A stretch of DNA of 64,000 nucleotides from Ancylobacter mangrovi (lineage in GTDB: Bacteria > Pseudomonadota > Alphaproteobacteria > Rhizobiales > Xanthobacteraceae), in NCBI RefSeq assembly GCF_024752355.1, contig NZ_JANTHZ010000001.1, positions 186,001 through 250,000 of the forward strand, given 5' to 3'. Both the position numbers and the translations under genes were made by a program. Numbering within the stretch: the stretch's first letter is position 1; the number at the start of each line of letters is the position of its first letter. The notes beneath the pieces were generated by a model, which did not search any database, was not told the origin of the DNA, and was given only the letters and a program-made list of their open reading frames with translations. Positions 54,846 through 63,807 of this stretch are shown piece by piece.

Positions 54846-56141
54846 TCATTCCGCCTCGTGCGGCGCGTAGGCGGCGGGGTCCACCACCTGCGGGCGGCCC
54901 GGCAGGTCGAGCACCGAGGCGCGCGGCGTGCCCTCGGCGATCACCCGCCCGCGGCGCACGACGAACAGCCGCGTCGCCTTGAGCCGGATCGCCTCGATCG
55001 GGTCGGCGGCCTGCATCACGACGAGGTCGGCGTTGCAGCCCGGCGCGATGCCGTAGCCTTCCAGCCCCATGATGCGGGCGGGGTTGGTCGTCACCGCCTC
55101 GAAGCACCAGGTCATCGCCTCGCGCGAGGTCATCTGACCGACATGCAGCGCCATGTGCGCCACTTCCAGCATGTCGCCCGAGCCGAGCGAGTACCAGGGG
55201 TCCATCACGCAGTCATGGCCGAAGGCGACGTTGATCCCCGCCGCCCGCAGCTCCGGCACGCGGGTCATGCCGCGCCGCTTCGGGTAGGTGTCGTGGCGGC
55301 CCTGCAGGGTGATGTTGATCAGCGGATTGGCGATGGCGTGCACGCCCGCCTCGGCCATCAGCGGGATCAGCTTGGAGACGTAGTAATTGTCCATGGAGTG
55401 CATGGAGGTGAGGTGCGAGCCCGCCACTCTGCCCTGAAGGCCGAGCCGCTGCGTCTCGTAGCTCAGCGCCTCAATGTGGCGCGACATCGGGTCGTCGGTC
55501 TCGTCGCAATGGATGTCGACGCGCAGCCCGCGCGCGGCGGCGATCTCGCACAGCGCTTTGAGCGAGGCGGCGCCGTCCGCCATGGTGCGCTCGAAATGGG
55601 GAATGCCGCCGACGACGTCGACGCCCATGTCGAGCGCGCGCTCGAGATTGCGCGCGGCGGTCGGCGAGCGGTAGTAGCCGTCCTGCGGGAAGGCGACGAG
55701 CTGGAGGTCGATATAGTCCTTCACCCGCTCCCTGACGTCGAGCAGCGCCTCGACCGCCAGCAGCCGGTCGTCGCAGATGTCGACATGGGAGCGGATGGCG
55801 AGCAGGCCCTGGCTCACCGCGAGGTCGCAATAGGCGAGCGCGCGCTCGATCACCGCCTCATGGGTGAGGAGCGGCTTCAACTCGCCCCACAGCGCGATGC
55901 CCTCCAGCAGCGTGCCGGAGCGGTTCATCCGCGGCAGGCCGAGCGAGAGCGTCGCGTCCATATGGAAATGAACGTCGACGAAGGGCGGCGCGACGAGCTG
56001 GCCGGCGGCGTCGATCACGCGGGCCGCCTCGGTCTCGATACCCGCTTCCACCGCGACGATGCGCCCGTTCGCGCAGGCGATGTCGACGCCCATCCGGCCG
56101 TCGGGCAGGCGGGCATTGCGTATCAGGAGATCGAGGCTCAT
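54846..56141 (-). CDS. CodA-like amidohydrolase (cytosine deaminase family)
   Basis: 431 residues; start ATG overlaps the upstream permease stop. Amidohydrolase with the HxH metal pair His58/His60 (VDVHFHMD), His211 with Glu214 (IHCDETDD), and Asp310 (GHDCVMDPWY). Strong likeness to E. coli CodA by eye (VVGGIPHFERT, NPLINITLQGRHDTYPKRRGMTRVPEL). CodA has a second Asp (Asp314) next to the metal Asp; here it is Cys311. Substrate could be cytosine, isoguanine or another base. It is the last gene after the BMP-type importer genes. Confidence 0.9.
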   Translation of the reverse strand: MSLDLLIRNARLPDGRMGVDIACANGRIVAVEAGIETEAARVIDAAGQLVAPPFVDVHFHMDATLSLGLPRMNRSGTLLEGIALWGELKPLLTHEAVIERALAYCDLAVSQGLLAIRSHVDICDDRLLAVEALLDVRERVKDYIDLQLVAFPQDGYYRSPTAARNLERALDMGVDVVGGIPHFERTMADGAASLKALCEIAAARGLRVDIHCDETDDPMSRHIEALSYETQRLGLQGRVAGSHLTSMHSMDNYYVSKLIPLMAEAGVHAIANPLINITLQGRHDTYPKRRGMTRVPELRAAGINVAFGHDCVMDPWYSLGSGDMLEVAHMALHVGQMTSREAMTWCFEAVTTNPARIMGLEGYGIAPGCNADLVVMQAADPIEAIRLKATRLFVVRRGRVIAEGTPRASVLDLPGRPQVVDPAAYAPHEAE

Positions 56142-57082
56142 CGCTGACCTTTGAAATAGGGCTTCATGAGAGCGCGCGGATAGTCGGCGCGGCGGGCCAC
56201 CAGCACTAGCGCGGCGATGGAGAAAATATAGGGCAGCATGAGGAAGATCTGGCTCGGCACCGCCCCGCCGGTGATGGTTTGCAGCCGGAGCTGGTAGGCA
56301 TCGAGCGCGCCGAACAGCAGCGCGCCGACGAGCGCCTTGCCCGGCCGCCACGAGGCAAACACGGTGAGCGCGATGCACACCCAGCCGCGCCCGTTGATCA
56401 TGCCGAAATAGAAGGCGTTGAAGGCGGACAGGGTGAGGAAGGCGCCGCCCAGCGCCATCAGCGCCGAGCCGGCCATCACCGCGCCCATGCGCAGCCCGAC
56501 CACGGAAAGCCCCTGCGCCTCCACCGCCTCGGGATTGTCGCCCACCGCCCGCAGCGCGAGGCCGAGCGGCGTGCGCGCCAGCACGAAGGCGACGAGGATG
56601 ACGCAGGCGAAGGCGAGCACGGTGAAGGCGGTCTGCTGTCCCACGATCGGGCCGATGAAGGGAAGATTCCCGATGACCGGCACGTCGAGCGGGGGGAAGG
56701 GCTCGATGCGCGGCGGCGTGCCGACATTCGGGAAGGCGACGCGATAACCGAAATAGGCAGCCGAGGTCGCGAGCAGCGTCACCCCGATGCCGGTGACGTG
56801 CTGCGACAGGCCGAGCGGCACGGTGAGCACGCCATGGACGAGGCCGAAGCCGGCGCCCACCAGCGCGGCCACCAGCACGCCGCCCCAGAGCGGCAGGCCG
56901 AGATAGACCGCCAGCCAGCCCGACATGGCGCCGGCGACGAAGATGCCCTCGATGCCGAGATTGAGCACGCCCGCCCGCTCGCACAGCAACGCGCCGAGCA
57001 CGCCGAAGATCAGCGGCGTGGCGATGCGGATGGTCGCGGCCCAGAAATTGGCCTGCAGCAGGATGTCCAGCGCGTCGAGCAT
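56138..57082 (-). CDS. BMP-type (nucleoside/base) ABC permease, second subunit
   Basis: 314 residues, start overlapping the preceding permease stop (ATGA), stop overlapping the deaminase start. Eight or nine membrane helices and the BmpD/YufQ pattern: LIFGVLGALLCERAGVLNLGIEGIFVAGAMSGWLAVYLGLP, LALRAVGDNPEAVEAQGLSVVGLRMGAVMAGSALMALGG. Works with the permease at 57082 and the double-ATPase at 58187. Tight packing shows one operon. Confidence 0.93.
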   Translation of the reverse strand: MLDALDILLQANFWAATIRIATPLIFGVLGALLCERAGVLNLGIEGIFVAGAMSGWLAVYLGLPLWGGVLVAALVGAGFGLVHGVLTVPLGLSQHVTGIGVTLLATSAAYFGYRVAFPNVGTPPRIEPFPPLDVPVIGNLPFIGPIVGQQTAFTVLAFACVILVAFVLARTPLGLALRAVGDNPEAVEAQGLSVVGLRMGAVMAGSALMALGGAFLTLSAFNAFYFGMINGRGWVCIALTVFASWRPGKALVGALLFGALDAYQLRLQTITGGAVPSQIFLMLPYIFSIAALVLVARRADYPRALMKPYFKGQR

Positions 57083-58149
57083 CAGGCGGCCTCCCGGCGG
57101 ACGAGGACGAGGCGGAAGCGCGTCAGCAGGCCGCCGATCAGCACGCTCAGCAGCGCGAAGGCGACGACGAGGTCGGCGAGATAGTTGGAGACGCCGATCG
57201 CCCGGCTCATGCTGTCCGCGCCGACGAAGACGGCAGCGATGAAGATCGCCGAGGGGACGACGCCGAGCGGCGAGAGATTGGCCAGCGTCGCCACCACGAT
57301 GCCGGCATAACCGAAGCCGGGCGAGAGGTCTGAGGTGAGGTAGCCCTTCAGCCCCGCCACCTCGCTCGCCCCGGCAAGGCCGGCGAGCCCGCCCGACAGC
57401 AGGCCGACCAGCGCCAGCGAGCGGCCCACGGGCAGGCCCGCATAGCGGGCGGCGCGGGCGTTCTCGCCCACCGCGCGGATGCGGAAGCCCCACACGGTGC
57501 GCGAGATCAGCACGTGCAGCAGCACGGCGGCGGCGACGGCGATGACGAGGCCCCAGTGGAGCCTGAGCCCGGTGAAGAGCTTGGGCAGCGTCGCCTCGTC
57601 GAGCACGGGGGCGGATTGCGGCCAGCCGAGCGCCATCTCGTCCTTCATCGGGCCCTCGATCATCATCTGCACGAACAGCAGCACGATGAAGTTCATCAGC
57701 AGCGTGACGACCACCTCGTCGGCGCCGAAGCGCGACTTGAACAGCACCGGCACGAGCAGCAGCGCGGCGCCGGCCAGCGCGCCGGCGAGCAGCACCAGCG
57801 GCAGCAGCACATAGGCGGGCGCCTCGATCAGCCCGGCGCCGAGCGCGACGGTCGCCAGCGCCCCGGCATAGAGCTGGCCCTCGGCGCCGATGTTCCAAAG
57901 TTTGGCGCGGAACGCGACCGCCGCCGCCAGCCCGGTGAAGATCAGCGGCGTGGCGCGGGTCAGCGTCTCGGCGAGCGCGAAGCCGCTGCCGGCCGCGCCG
58001 AGCGCCATCAGCCGGAATGCGTCGAGGATCGGCGCGCCGGAGAGCGCCAGCGGGAGGGCGGTGAGCAGCAGCGCGGCGAGGCCCGAGCCGACCGGCACGG
58101 CGATGGTGAGCCAGAGCGGCGTGCGCTCGCGCGGCACGAAACGGATCAT
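57082..58149 (-). CDS. BMP-type (nucleoside/base) ABC permease, first subunit
   Basis: 355 residues. MIRFVPRERTPLWLTIAVPVGSGLAALLLTAL starts a typical BmpC/YufP permease with TLTRATPLIFTGLAAAVAFRAKLWNIGAEGQLYAGALATVALG and FRIRAVGENARAARYAGLPVGRSLALVGLLSGGLAGLAGASEV. About nine membrane segments. It starts 37 bp after the ATPase stop in transcription and overlaps the second permease by 1 bp plus. Confidence 0.93.
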   Translation of the reverse strand: MIRFVPRERTPLWLTIAVPVGSGLAALLLTALPLALSGAPILDAFRLMALGAAGSGFALAETLTRATPLIFTGLAAAVAFRAKLWNIGAEGQLYAGALATVALGAGLIEAPAYVLLPLVLLAGALAGAALLLVPVLFKSRFGADEVVVTLLMNFIVLLFVQMMIEGPMKDEMALGWPQSAPVLDEATLPKLFTGLRLHWGLVIAVAAAVLLHVLISRTVWGFRIRAVGENARAARYAGLPVGRSLALVGLLSGGLAGLAGASEVAGLKGYLTSDLSPGFGYAGIVVATLANLSPLGVVPSAIFIAAVFVGADSMSRAIGVSNYLADLVVAFALLSVLIGGLLTRFRLVLVRREAA

Positions 58150-58186
58150 CGCGCGCCCCTCCGGCTTCTGTGCGTCGGGCGAACCA

Positions 58187-59734
58187 TCACGCGGCCTCCC
58201 CGGGCATGTGGCCGGCCATCATCAGCCCGACCGTGCGCACGTCGAGCCCTTCTGCCACCATGGCCGGCGACAGGTGCCCGGCATGGACCACGGCGATGCG
58301 GTCGGACAGCGCGAACAGCTCGTCGAGATCCTCGGAGATCAGAAGCACCCCCGCCCCGCGCCCGCGCGCGGCGATCAGGCGCCGATGCACCTCGGTGGTG
58401 GCGCCGATGTCGAGGCCGCGCGTGGGCTGATGGGCGAGGATGAGGCGCGGCGCGCGCTCCAGCACCCGGGCCAGCACCACCTTCTGCATGTTGCCGCCGG
58501 ACAGGGCGCGGATCGCCGCGTCGGGCCCGGGGCAGCGAATGTCATAGGCCCTGATGGCCTCCCCCGTGCGCGCCCGGATGCCGGCGCGGCGAAGGAAGCC
58601 GAAGGCCTGGTTGCCGGCCTCGGAAACGGTCTCCAGCACGTAGTTCTCGGCGACGCTGAGCGCGCCGATGGTGCCGTCGCGATGGCGGTCCTCGGGAATG
58701 CGCCCGACCCCGGCGGCGATCCGGCCGGCGGGGTCGGCCTCGCCCGCCGGCGCGCCGGCGATCGTCACCTCGCCCGAGCGGGCGGCCGCGAGCCCGGCGA
58801 CGAGCGCGGCCAGCGCGCCCTGCCCGTTGCCCGACACGCCGGCGATGCCGACGATCTCGCCGGCGCGCAGCACCAGATCGGCCGCCTCCAACCGGTCGCG
58901 CTGGCCGGGCTTGCCGACGCTCGCCGCCCGCAGCTCCAGCACCGACGCGCCGGGCGTGGTGGGCGGGCGCTCGCGCGCGGGGATGGCGCGGCCGACCATC
59001 AGCTCGGCCAGCGTCGCCCGGTCGGCGCCGGCGGTCGGCCGGTCCGCCACCTTGGCGCCGCCGCGCAGCACCACGACGCGCTCGCACAGGGCCAGCACCT
59101 CGTGCAGCTTGTGGCTGATGAAGATGACGGCGAGACCCCTCCCCGCCAGCCGGCGCACGGTGGCGGCGAGCCCGTCCGCCTCCTGCGGCGTCAGCACGGC
59201 GGTCGGCTCGTCGAGGATGAGCACGCGCACGTCGCGATAGAGGGCCTTCAGAATCTCGATGCGCTGCTGCTCGCCGACCGAGAGCCGCGCCACCGGCACG
59301 TCGAGGTCGGCGGCCAGCCCGCTTTCCTCGATCAGGCGCTCGACCCGCGCCCGCGCCTCGCGGCGCTTCAGCCGGGTGCTCCACAGCGACTGGGTGCCGA
59401 GCACGATGTTCTCGAAGCCGGTGAGGTTCTCGGCCAGCGCGAAATGCTGGTGCACCATGCCGATGCCCGCCTCCAGCGCCGCCTCGGCCGAGCCGCCCGG
59501 CAGGGGCGCGAGCTGCCCGCCCGTGCCGGCGACGTTCACCGTCCCCTCGTCGGCGACGTAGTGGCCGAACAGGATGCTCATCAGCGTGGTCTTGCCGGCG
59601 CCGTTCTCGCCGAGCAGGGCGACGATCTCGCCCGCGCGCACGTCGAGGTCGATGCGGTCATTGGCCGTCAGCGGACCGAAGCGCTTGGTGATGCCGGTCA
59701 GCGAGAGCACGAGGGGTCGGGGATCGGGATGCAT
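58187..59734 (-). CDS. BMP-type ABC importer ATPase (two fused domains)
   Basis: 515 residues from MHPDPRPLVLSLTGITKRFG; an upstream in-frame ATG at 59821 is rejected. Two ATPase domains: the first has Walker A GENGAGKTTLMSILFG, signature LSVGEQQRIEILKAL and Walker B VLILDEPTAVLTP. The second has GVSGNGQGALAALV, a degenerate Walker A, and ALSGGNMQKVVLARVL. This pattern is that of sugar/nucleoside ABC importers, where the second site is inactive. Energises uptake via the two permeases. Confidence 0.94.
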   Translation of the reverse strand: MHPDPRPLVLSLTGITKRFGPLTANDRIDLDVRAGEIVALLGENGAGKTTLMSILFGHYVADEGTVNVAGTGGQLAPLPGGSAEAALEAGIGMVHQHFALAENLTGFENIVLGTQSLWSTRLKRREARARVERLIEESGLAADLDVPVARLSVGEQQRIEILKALYRDVRVLILDEPTAVLTPQEADGLAATVRRLAGRGLAVIFISHKLHEVLALCERVVVLRGGAKVADRPTAGADRATLAELMVGRAIPARERPPTTPGASVLELRAASVGKPGQRDRLEAADLVLRAGEIVGIAGVSGNGQGALAALVAGLAAARSGEVTIAGAPAGEADPAGRIAAGVGRIPEDRHRDGTIGALSVAENYVLETVSEAGNQAFGFLRRAGIRARTGEAIRAYDIRCPGPDAAIRALSGGNMQKVVLARVLERAPRLILAHQPTRGLDIGATTEVHRRLIAARGRGAGVLLISEDLDELFALSDRIAVVHAGHLSPAMVAEGLDVRTVGLMMAGHMPGEAA

Positions 59735-59867
59735 GAGCTGGAGCCGCAACCGGTTGCCTTGTCTGGACCCTCGTCCCGGCCGGGACAGGTCGGCCGCGTC
59801 GCGGCCGGACGAGGGAAGCACGCTCCCCCCGTCCTCGCGCTCTCCCGCGAAGGGAGAGGCGCGGCCC

Positions 59868-60902
59868 TCACATGGTGGATTTGGGCTCGGCGTCGTTCAC
59901 GTTGACCCGGAACAGGCCGTCCTTGATCTCCTTCTCCTTGAGCAGGACGAGGTCGATCACCTCCGGCGGCACGAGCTTGGGGTCGAGCGTGGCGAGGCTG
60001 GCGCCGCCCTGGGCCATGTAGCTGAACGGGCCGTAATCCTCTGCGGTGAAGGTGCCGTCCATCACCGCCTTGATGGCGCGGTCGACGGTCGGCTCCATGT
60101 GCCACAGGGCGGAGGCGACCACCGTGCCGGGATAGTCGCCGGCGGTGTCGATGACGTTGCCGATCGCCTTGATGCCGCGCTCCTTGGCGGCGTCCGAGAC
60201 GCCGAAGCGCTCGGCGTAGAGAATGTCCGCGCCCTTGTCGATCTGGGCGAAAGCCGCCTCCTTGGCCTTGGGCGGGTCGTACCAGCTGTTGATGAAGGTC
60301 ACGAGGAACTTCACGTCCGGGTTCACCGAGACCGCGCCCTCCATGAAGGCCTGCATCAGCCGGTTGACCTCCGGGATGGCGTAGCCGCCAACCAGGCCGA
60401 TGATGTTCGACTTGGTCAGCTTGCCGGCCACCATGCCGGTGAGAAAGGACGGCTCGTGGATGAAATTGTCGAACACCGAGAAATTGGGCTTGGTCGGACC
60501 GAAGGACGAGCCCATCAAATAGGCAGTATCGGGATAGTCCGCCGCAACCTTGCGCGCCGGGCGCTCCACCGCGAAGACTTCGCCGACGACGAGGTCGGCG
60601 CCTTCCTGCGAATACTGGCGCATGACGCGCTCGTAGTCGGTGTTGGCGACGTTCTCGGAGAACTTGTAGGTGATGTCGCCGCGCGCCTCGGCGGCCTTGA
60701 GCGCCTTGTGGATGCGCGAGACCCACTGCTGCTCGACCGGCACCGTGAAGATCGCGGCGACCTTGATCGGCTTTTCCTTGGCGGCCAGAGCCGCACCGCT
60801 GAACGTGCTGAAGGCGAGCGCCCCCGCGCCGAGCGCGAGCAGCCGCCGCCGGTCAATCTGGCCTGACGAGAAGAGCGGCAGGCTTTCGGACGTGTCGACC
60901 AT
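59868..60902 (-). CDS. BMP family periplasmic substrate-binding protein
   Basis: 344 residues from MVDTSESLP with GGGAGAA upstream. A twin-arginine-like signal (DRRRLLALGAGALAFSTFSGAALAA) precedes a BMP/Med lipoprotein-family domain: IKVAAIFTVPVEQQWVSRIHKALKAAEARGDITYKFSENV, DTAYLMGSSFGPTKPNFSVFDNF. No lipobox is visible, so it is probably a soluble periplasmic protein. It feeds the ATPase/permease set; nucleosides or bases are likely ligands. First gene of that operon, with a dyad about 85 bp upstream. Confidence 0.92.
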   Translation of the reverse strand: MVDTSESLPLFSSGQIDRRRLLALGAGALAFSTFSGAALAAKEKPIKVAAIFTVPVEQQWVSRIHKALKAAEARGDITYKFSENVANTDYERVMRQYSQEGADLVVGEVFAVERPARKVAADYPDTAYLMGSSFGPTKPNFSVFDNFIHEPSFLTGMVAGKLTKSNIIGLVGGYAIPEVNRLMQAFMEGAVSVNPDVKFLVTFINSWYDPPKAKEAAFAQIDKGADILYAERFGVSDAAKERGIKAIGNVIDTAGDYPGTVVASALWHMEPTVDRAIKAVMDGTFTAEDYGPFSYMAQGGASLATLDPKLVPPEVIDLVLLKEKEIKDGLFRVNVNDAEPKSTM

Positions 60903-60985
60903 CTTAACTTCTCCCGAGCAAAGGGGCGGCGGCGCGCTGAATTGCGGACCGCTTGGACCGAATTCCATGCGATTGCCATGCCAAT

Positions 60986-61005
60986 TTCGAACTGTTCAGT
61001 CCGAA
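60986..61005. promoter_or_regulatory. 20-bp near-palindrome upstream of the BMP operon
   Basis: TTCGAACTG-TT-CAGTCCGAA: 9 of 10 pairs, two mismatched bases at the arms. It lies about 85 bp before the BMP-binding protein start and is a candidate operator of a regulator outside the window. Part of it (AACTGTTC) recurs in the dyad before livJ. Confidence 0.5.
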
Positions 61006-61112
61006 AAGTCACGAGCCTTTTTCGGATCGTCCCCAACGTCAAGCCGGTTGCGCCGCGCCGGAGGCCGGGCGGCGTGTCGGACGGGATGCCGGAAGGGTGT
61101 CGGCGGGGTGCG

Positions 61113-61820
61113 CTAGGCCCAGACGGCGCGCAGGTAGCGGATGATGAAATCGGGCATGGCCGGCCCGAGATCGGCCTCGCTGCGGGCGATGACGACCTCG
61201 TCCACCTCGGGCCGGTCCTCACGGGCGATGAAGCCGCGGATGCGGGCGGCCAGCATCTCCGCGCTCACCGGCGCGACGAGCTCGCGCATCAGCACGATGC
61301 GCCGCGCGTCGCGCAGCGCGACCCAGCCGCTTGCCGACGCGAAATCGGCCGCCCTGAGGCCGGTCTCCTCGGCGAGTTCGCGCCACATGCCGGCTTCGAG
61401 GTCCACCCGCCCGTCTGACGTGACGTCGGAGGGATCAGGCGTGCCGGTGGCGAAGTAGACGCGCCCGGCATTGAAGGTCCATGGCGCCTGGCGCGCCAGC
61501 ACGAAGCCGCCATCCGAGCCGCGCAGCGCGGCGGCGGCGAAGCAGTTGCGCAGATCGGGCACGGCGTCCTCGCGCAGCAGCCAGAGCAGCGTCGCGTAGT
61601 CGGTCTCGACGCAGTGCCCGCGCAGCGTGCGGCCGGCGATGGCGCCCTCGCCCAAGAGCAGCACGCGCCCGTTCCACAGTTCCGGGCGTTCGCGCAGCAG
61701 CCGCGCGAAATGGGCGTCGATCGCCGCCCGATGGCGCTGCGAATAGGCGCAGGGCCCGGAATCGAGATGGAGATCGAGCCGGTCGAGCTCGATCATGTCG
61801 ATGGCGGAGGCGTCCGTCAC
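61113..61820 (-). CDS. Nudix-like hydrolase
   Basis: 235 residues. An N-terminal unknown region is followed by a Nudix-type box in LEAGMWRELAEETGLRAADF; the REL.EE.GL part is intact, while the upstream glutamate of the full GX5EX7 motif appears displaced. So hydrolysis of a nucleoside diphosphate-linked substrate is possible but not certain. It follows the phzF-like gene (27-bp gap) and may be cotranscribed with it and the pdxY-like gene. Confidence 0.75.
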   Translation of the reverse strand: MTDASAIDMIELDRLDLHLDSGPCAYSQRHRAAIDAHFARLLRERPELWNGRVLLLGEGAIAGRTLRGHCVETDYATLLWLLREDAVPDLRNCFAAAALRGSDGGFVLARQAPWTFNAGRVYFATGTPDPSDVTSDGRVDLEAGMWRELAEETGLRAADFASASGWVALRDARRIVLMRELVAPVSAEMLAARIRGFIAREDRPEVDEVVIARSEADLGPAMPDFIIRYLRAVWA

Positions 61821-61847
61821 GCGCCGCCCGCGGTCCCGCTGCGGCCC

Positions 61848-62744
61848 TCAGACATGGATGACGCCCTCGGAGACGATGACCGCGCCGCCGCCGATGGTCA
61901 CCGCGACCAGCTCGCCCTGCTCGACCTCCAGCCCCAGCCGCACCAGGCTGGGCCGTCCCATCTCGACCCCCTGCAGGATGTCGAAGGCGTGGAAGCCATC
62001 CTCCGGCTTCTCGCCGGCCATCAGCACCGCCGCCAGCGAGGCGGCCGCCGAGCCCGTGGCCGGGTCCTCGTCGATGCCCATATTGGCGGCGAACATGCGC
62101 GCGCGCAGGTCGCCCTCCCCGTCCTCGTCGCGGCAGAACACATAGACCGAGTCCGCCTCGCCGCCGAAGGTGCCGATCAGCCGGCCGGCGCTGGGGCTGA
62201 TGCGGGCCAGCGCCGAGCGCGAGGCGAGCGGGATGCACACGAAGGGCACCCCGGCCGAGGCGACGACCGGCTGATAGTCGTCGAAGCCGATGTCGTCGAG
62301 GTCGAGGCCCAGCGCCTGGGCGCAGGCCTCACGGCTCATCGGCTCGACATCCACGATCTCCGGCACCCGCGGCACGGTGAAGGTGGCCGAGCCCGCGCGT
62401 TCGCCGCGCACGTTCACATGGCAGGGAATGACCCCGACATTCTCCTCCAGCGCGAAATCGGTGCTGGTCTCCACCTCGTCGCGCAGCGCCAGCAGCACCG
62501 AGGTGCCCACCGTGGGATGGCCGGCGAAGGGAAGCTCGTGATTGACGGTGAAGATGCGCAGCCGCGCGCGGCTCGCCTCCTCCTCGGGCTTCAGCACGAA
62601 CACCGTCTCGGAGAGGTTGAACTCGCGGGCGATGGCCTGCATCTGGTTTCCGTCCAGCCCGTCCGCGTCGAGCACGACGGCGAGCGGGTTGCCCGAAAGG
62701 ATCCGGTCCGTAAAGACGTCGAGAATGACGAAACGGCGTGCCAT
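61848..62744 (-). CDS. PhzF family isomerase/epimerase
   Basis: 298 residues from ATG at 62744. Two-lobed diaminopimelate-epimerase-like fold with the glutamate motif FNLSETVFVLKPEEE and RIFTVNHELPFAGHPTVGTSVL; the C-terminal half carries FAANMGIDEDPATGSAAASLAAVLM. PhzF proteins isomerise a ring during phenazine synthesis, but most members have no known substrate and no phenazine genes are present. It starts 5 bp after the pdxY-like stop. Confidence 0.88.
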   Translation of the reverse strand: MARRFVILDVFTDRILSGNPLAVVLDADGLDGNQMQAIAREFNLSETVFVLKPEEEASRARLRIFTVNHELPFAGHPTVGTSVLLALRDEVETSTDFALEENVGVIPCHVNVRGERAGSATFTVPRVPEIVDVEPMSREACAQALGLDLDDIGFDDYQPVVASAGVPFVCIPLASRSALARISPSAGRLIGTFGGEADSVYVFCRDEDGEGDLRARMFAANMGIDEDPATGSAAASLAAVLMAGEKPEDGFHAFDILQGVEMGRPSLVRLGLEVEQGELVAVTIGGGAVIVSEGVIHV

Positions 62745-62749
62745 GGCGC

Positions 62750-63598
62750 TCAAAGCTTCTCCGGTGTGAAGACGCGCGAGGGCGTCACGAATTCGTCCTG
62801 CGCCGCCACGGTCAGGATCTCCCGCGAACCGGCGGCCGCGGTGCGGGCAAGCAAGCCATAGGCCGAGGAGGCGGCCTTGGAGAGCGCCTCGGCGGTGGAA
62901 TGGGTGCTCTTCCAGTGCACGAAGAACAGCGCGGCGATGGCGTCGCCCGCACCGTTGACCGAGATGTCAAGCTTGGGCGTGCGCACGCGGAAGGCCCCGT
63001 CCGGGCCGGACGCCATCAGGTCGATCGCGTCGGCCGGGGTATCCTCCGTGTGCAGGCTGGTCACCATGATGACGCGCGGCCCCGTGGCGTGCACCGCCGC
63101 GCAGGCGGCCCGCGCATCGGCCAGCGTGGTCGTCGTCTGGCCGGAGAGATAGTCGAGTTCGAACTGGTTCGGCGTGATCAGGTCCGCCGCCGGCACCGCC
63201 CGCTCGCGCATGAATTCGGGGATGCCGGGCCGCACGAAGATGCCGCGCCCGACGTCGCCGATCACCGGGTCGCAGCAGTAATGCGCGGCGGCGTTGGCCG
63301 CCTTCACCCGCCCGACCGTGTCGAGGATGGCGTCGCCGATATCGGCCGCGCCCATGTAGCCCGAGAGCACGCCGTCGCAGCGCGGCAGCACGTTCCGGTC
63401 CTCCATGCCGCCGACCAGCTCGCGGATCAGCTCGCCGCCGAACACCTCGCCGCGCCAGGCGCCGTAGCCGGGGTGGTTCGAGAACTGCACGGTGTGGATG
63501 CCCCACACCTCGTGGCCGAGCCGCTGCATGGGGAACATGGCGGAGGCGTTGCCGACATGACCATAGGCAACCCAGCTCTGTATCGACAGGATGTTCAT
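62750..63598 (-). CDS. pdxY: PdxY-like pyridoxal kinase
   Basis: 282 residues. Ribokinase-like fold: [70 protein letters not shown], and the catalytic-aspartate motif [17 protein letters not shown] near residue 220. Phosphorylates pyridoxal, pyridoxine or pyridoxamine for PLP salvage. With the PLP-dependent enzyme at 43648 it may serve the same accessory region, which is only an inference. Confidence 0.93.
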   Translation of the reverse strand: MNILSIQSWVAYGHVGNASAMFPMQRLGHEVWGIHTVQFSNHPGYGAWRGEVFGGELIRELVGGMEDRNVLPRCDGVLSGYMGAADIGDAILDTVGRVKAANAAAHYCCDPVIGDVGRGIFVRPGIPEFMRERAVPAADLITPNQFELDYLSGQTTTTLADARAACAAVHATGPRVIMVTSLHTEDTPADAIDLMASGPDGAFRVRTPKLDISVNGAGDAIAALFFVHWKSTHSTAEALSKAASSAYGLLARTAAAGSREILTVAAQDEFVTPSRVFTPEKL

Positions 63599-63807
63599 AT
63601 GCGCGCGCCCCGACCGGTTGGAACGATCCGCGCTTATCGTGCGCGACGCAAGGGCTCAAACGAAAATCGGTGAGCAAACCCATAATGTTGACGCATGTGT
63701 CCCCGCTGCCCGCGCCGCATCCGGCCGGTTCGCCGCCAGCGCGCGCTCCTGCGCCCCTTGCCCGGCACCCCTTGCCCGGCGTCCCGGCCCATGCCACAGG
63801 CAGGGCC

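Noticed and set aside
61848-62744. Phenazine biosynthesis
   Set aside because: Only a PhzF-like protein is present; the other phz genes are absent and PhzF homologues are widespread.
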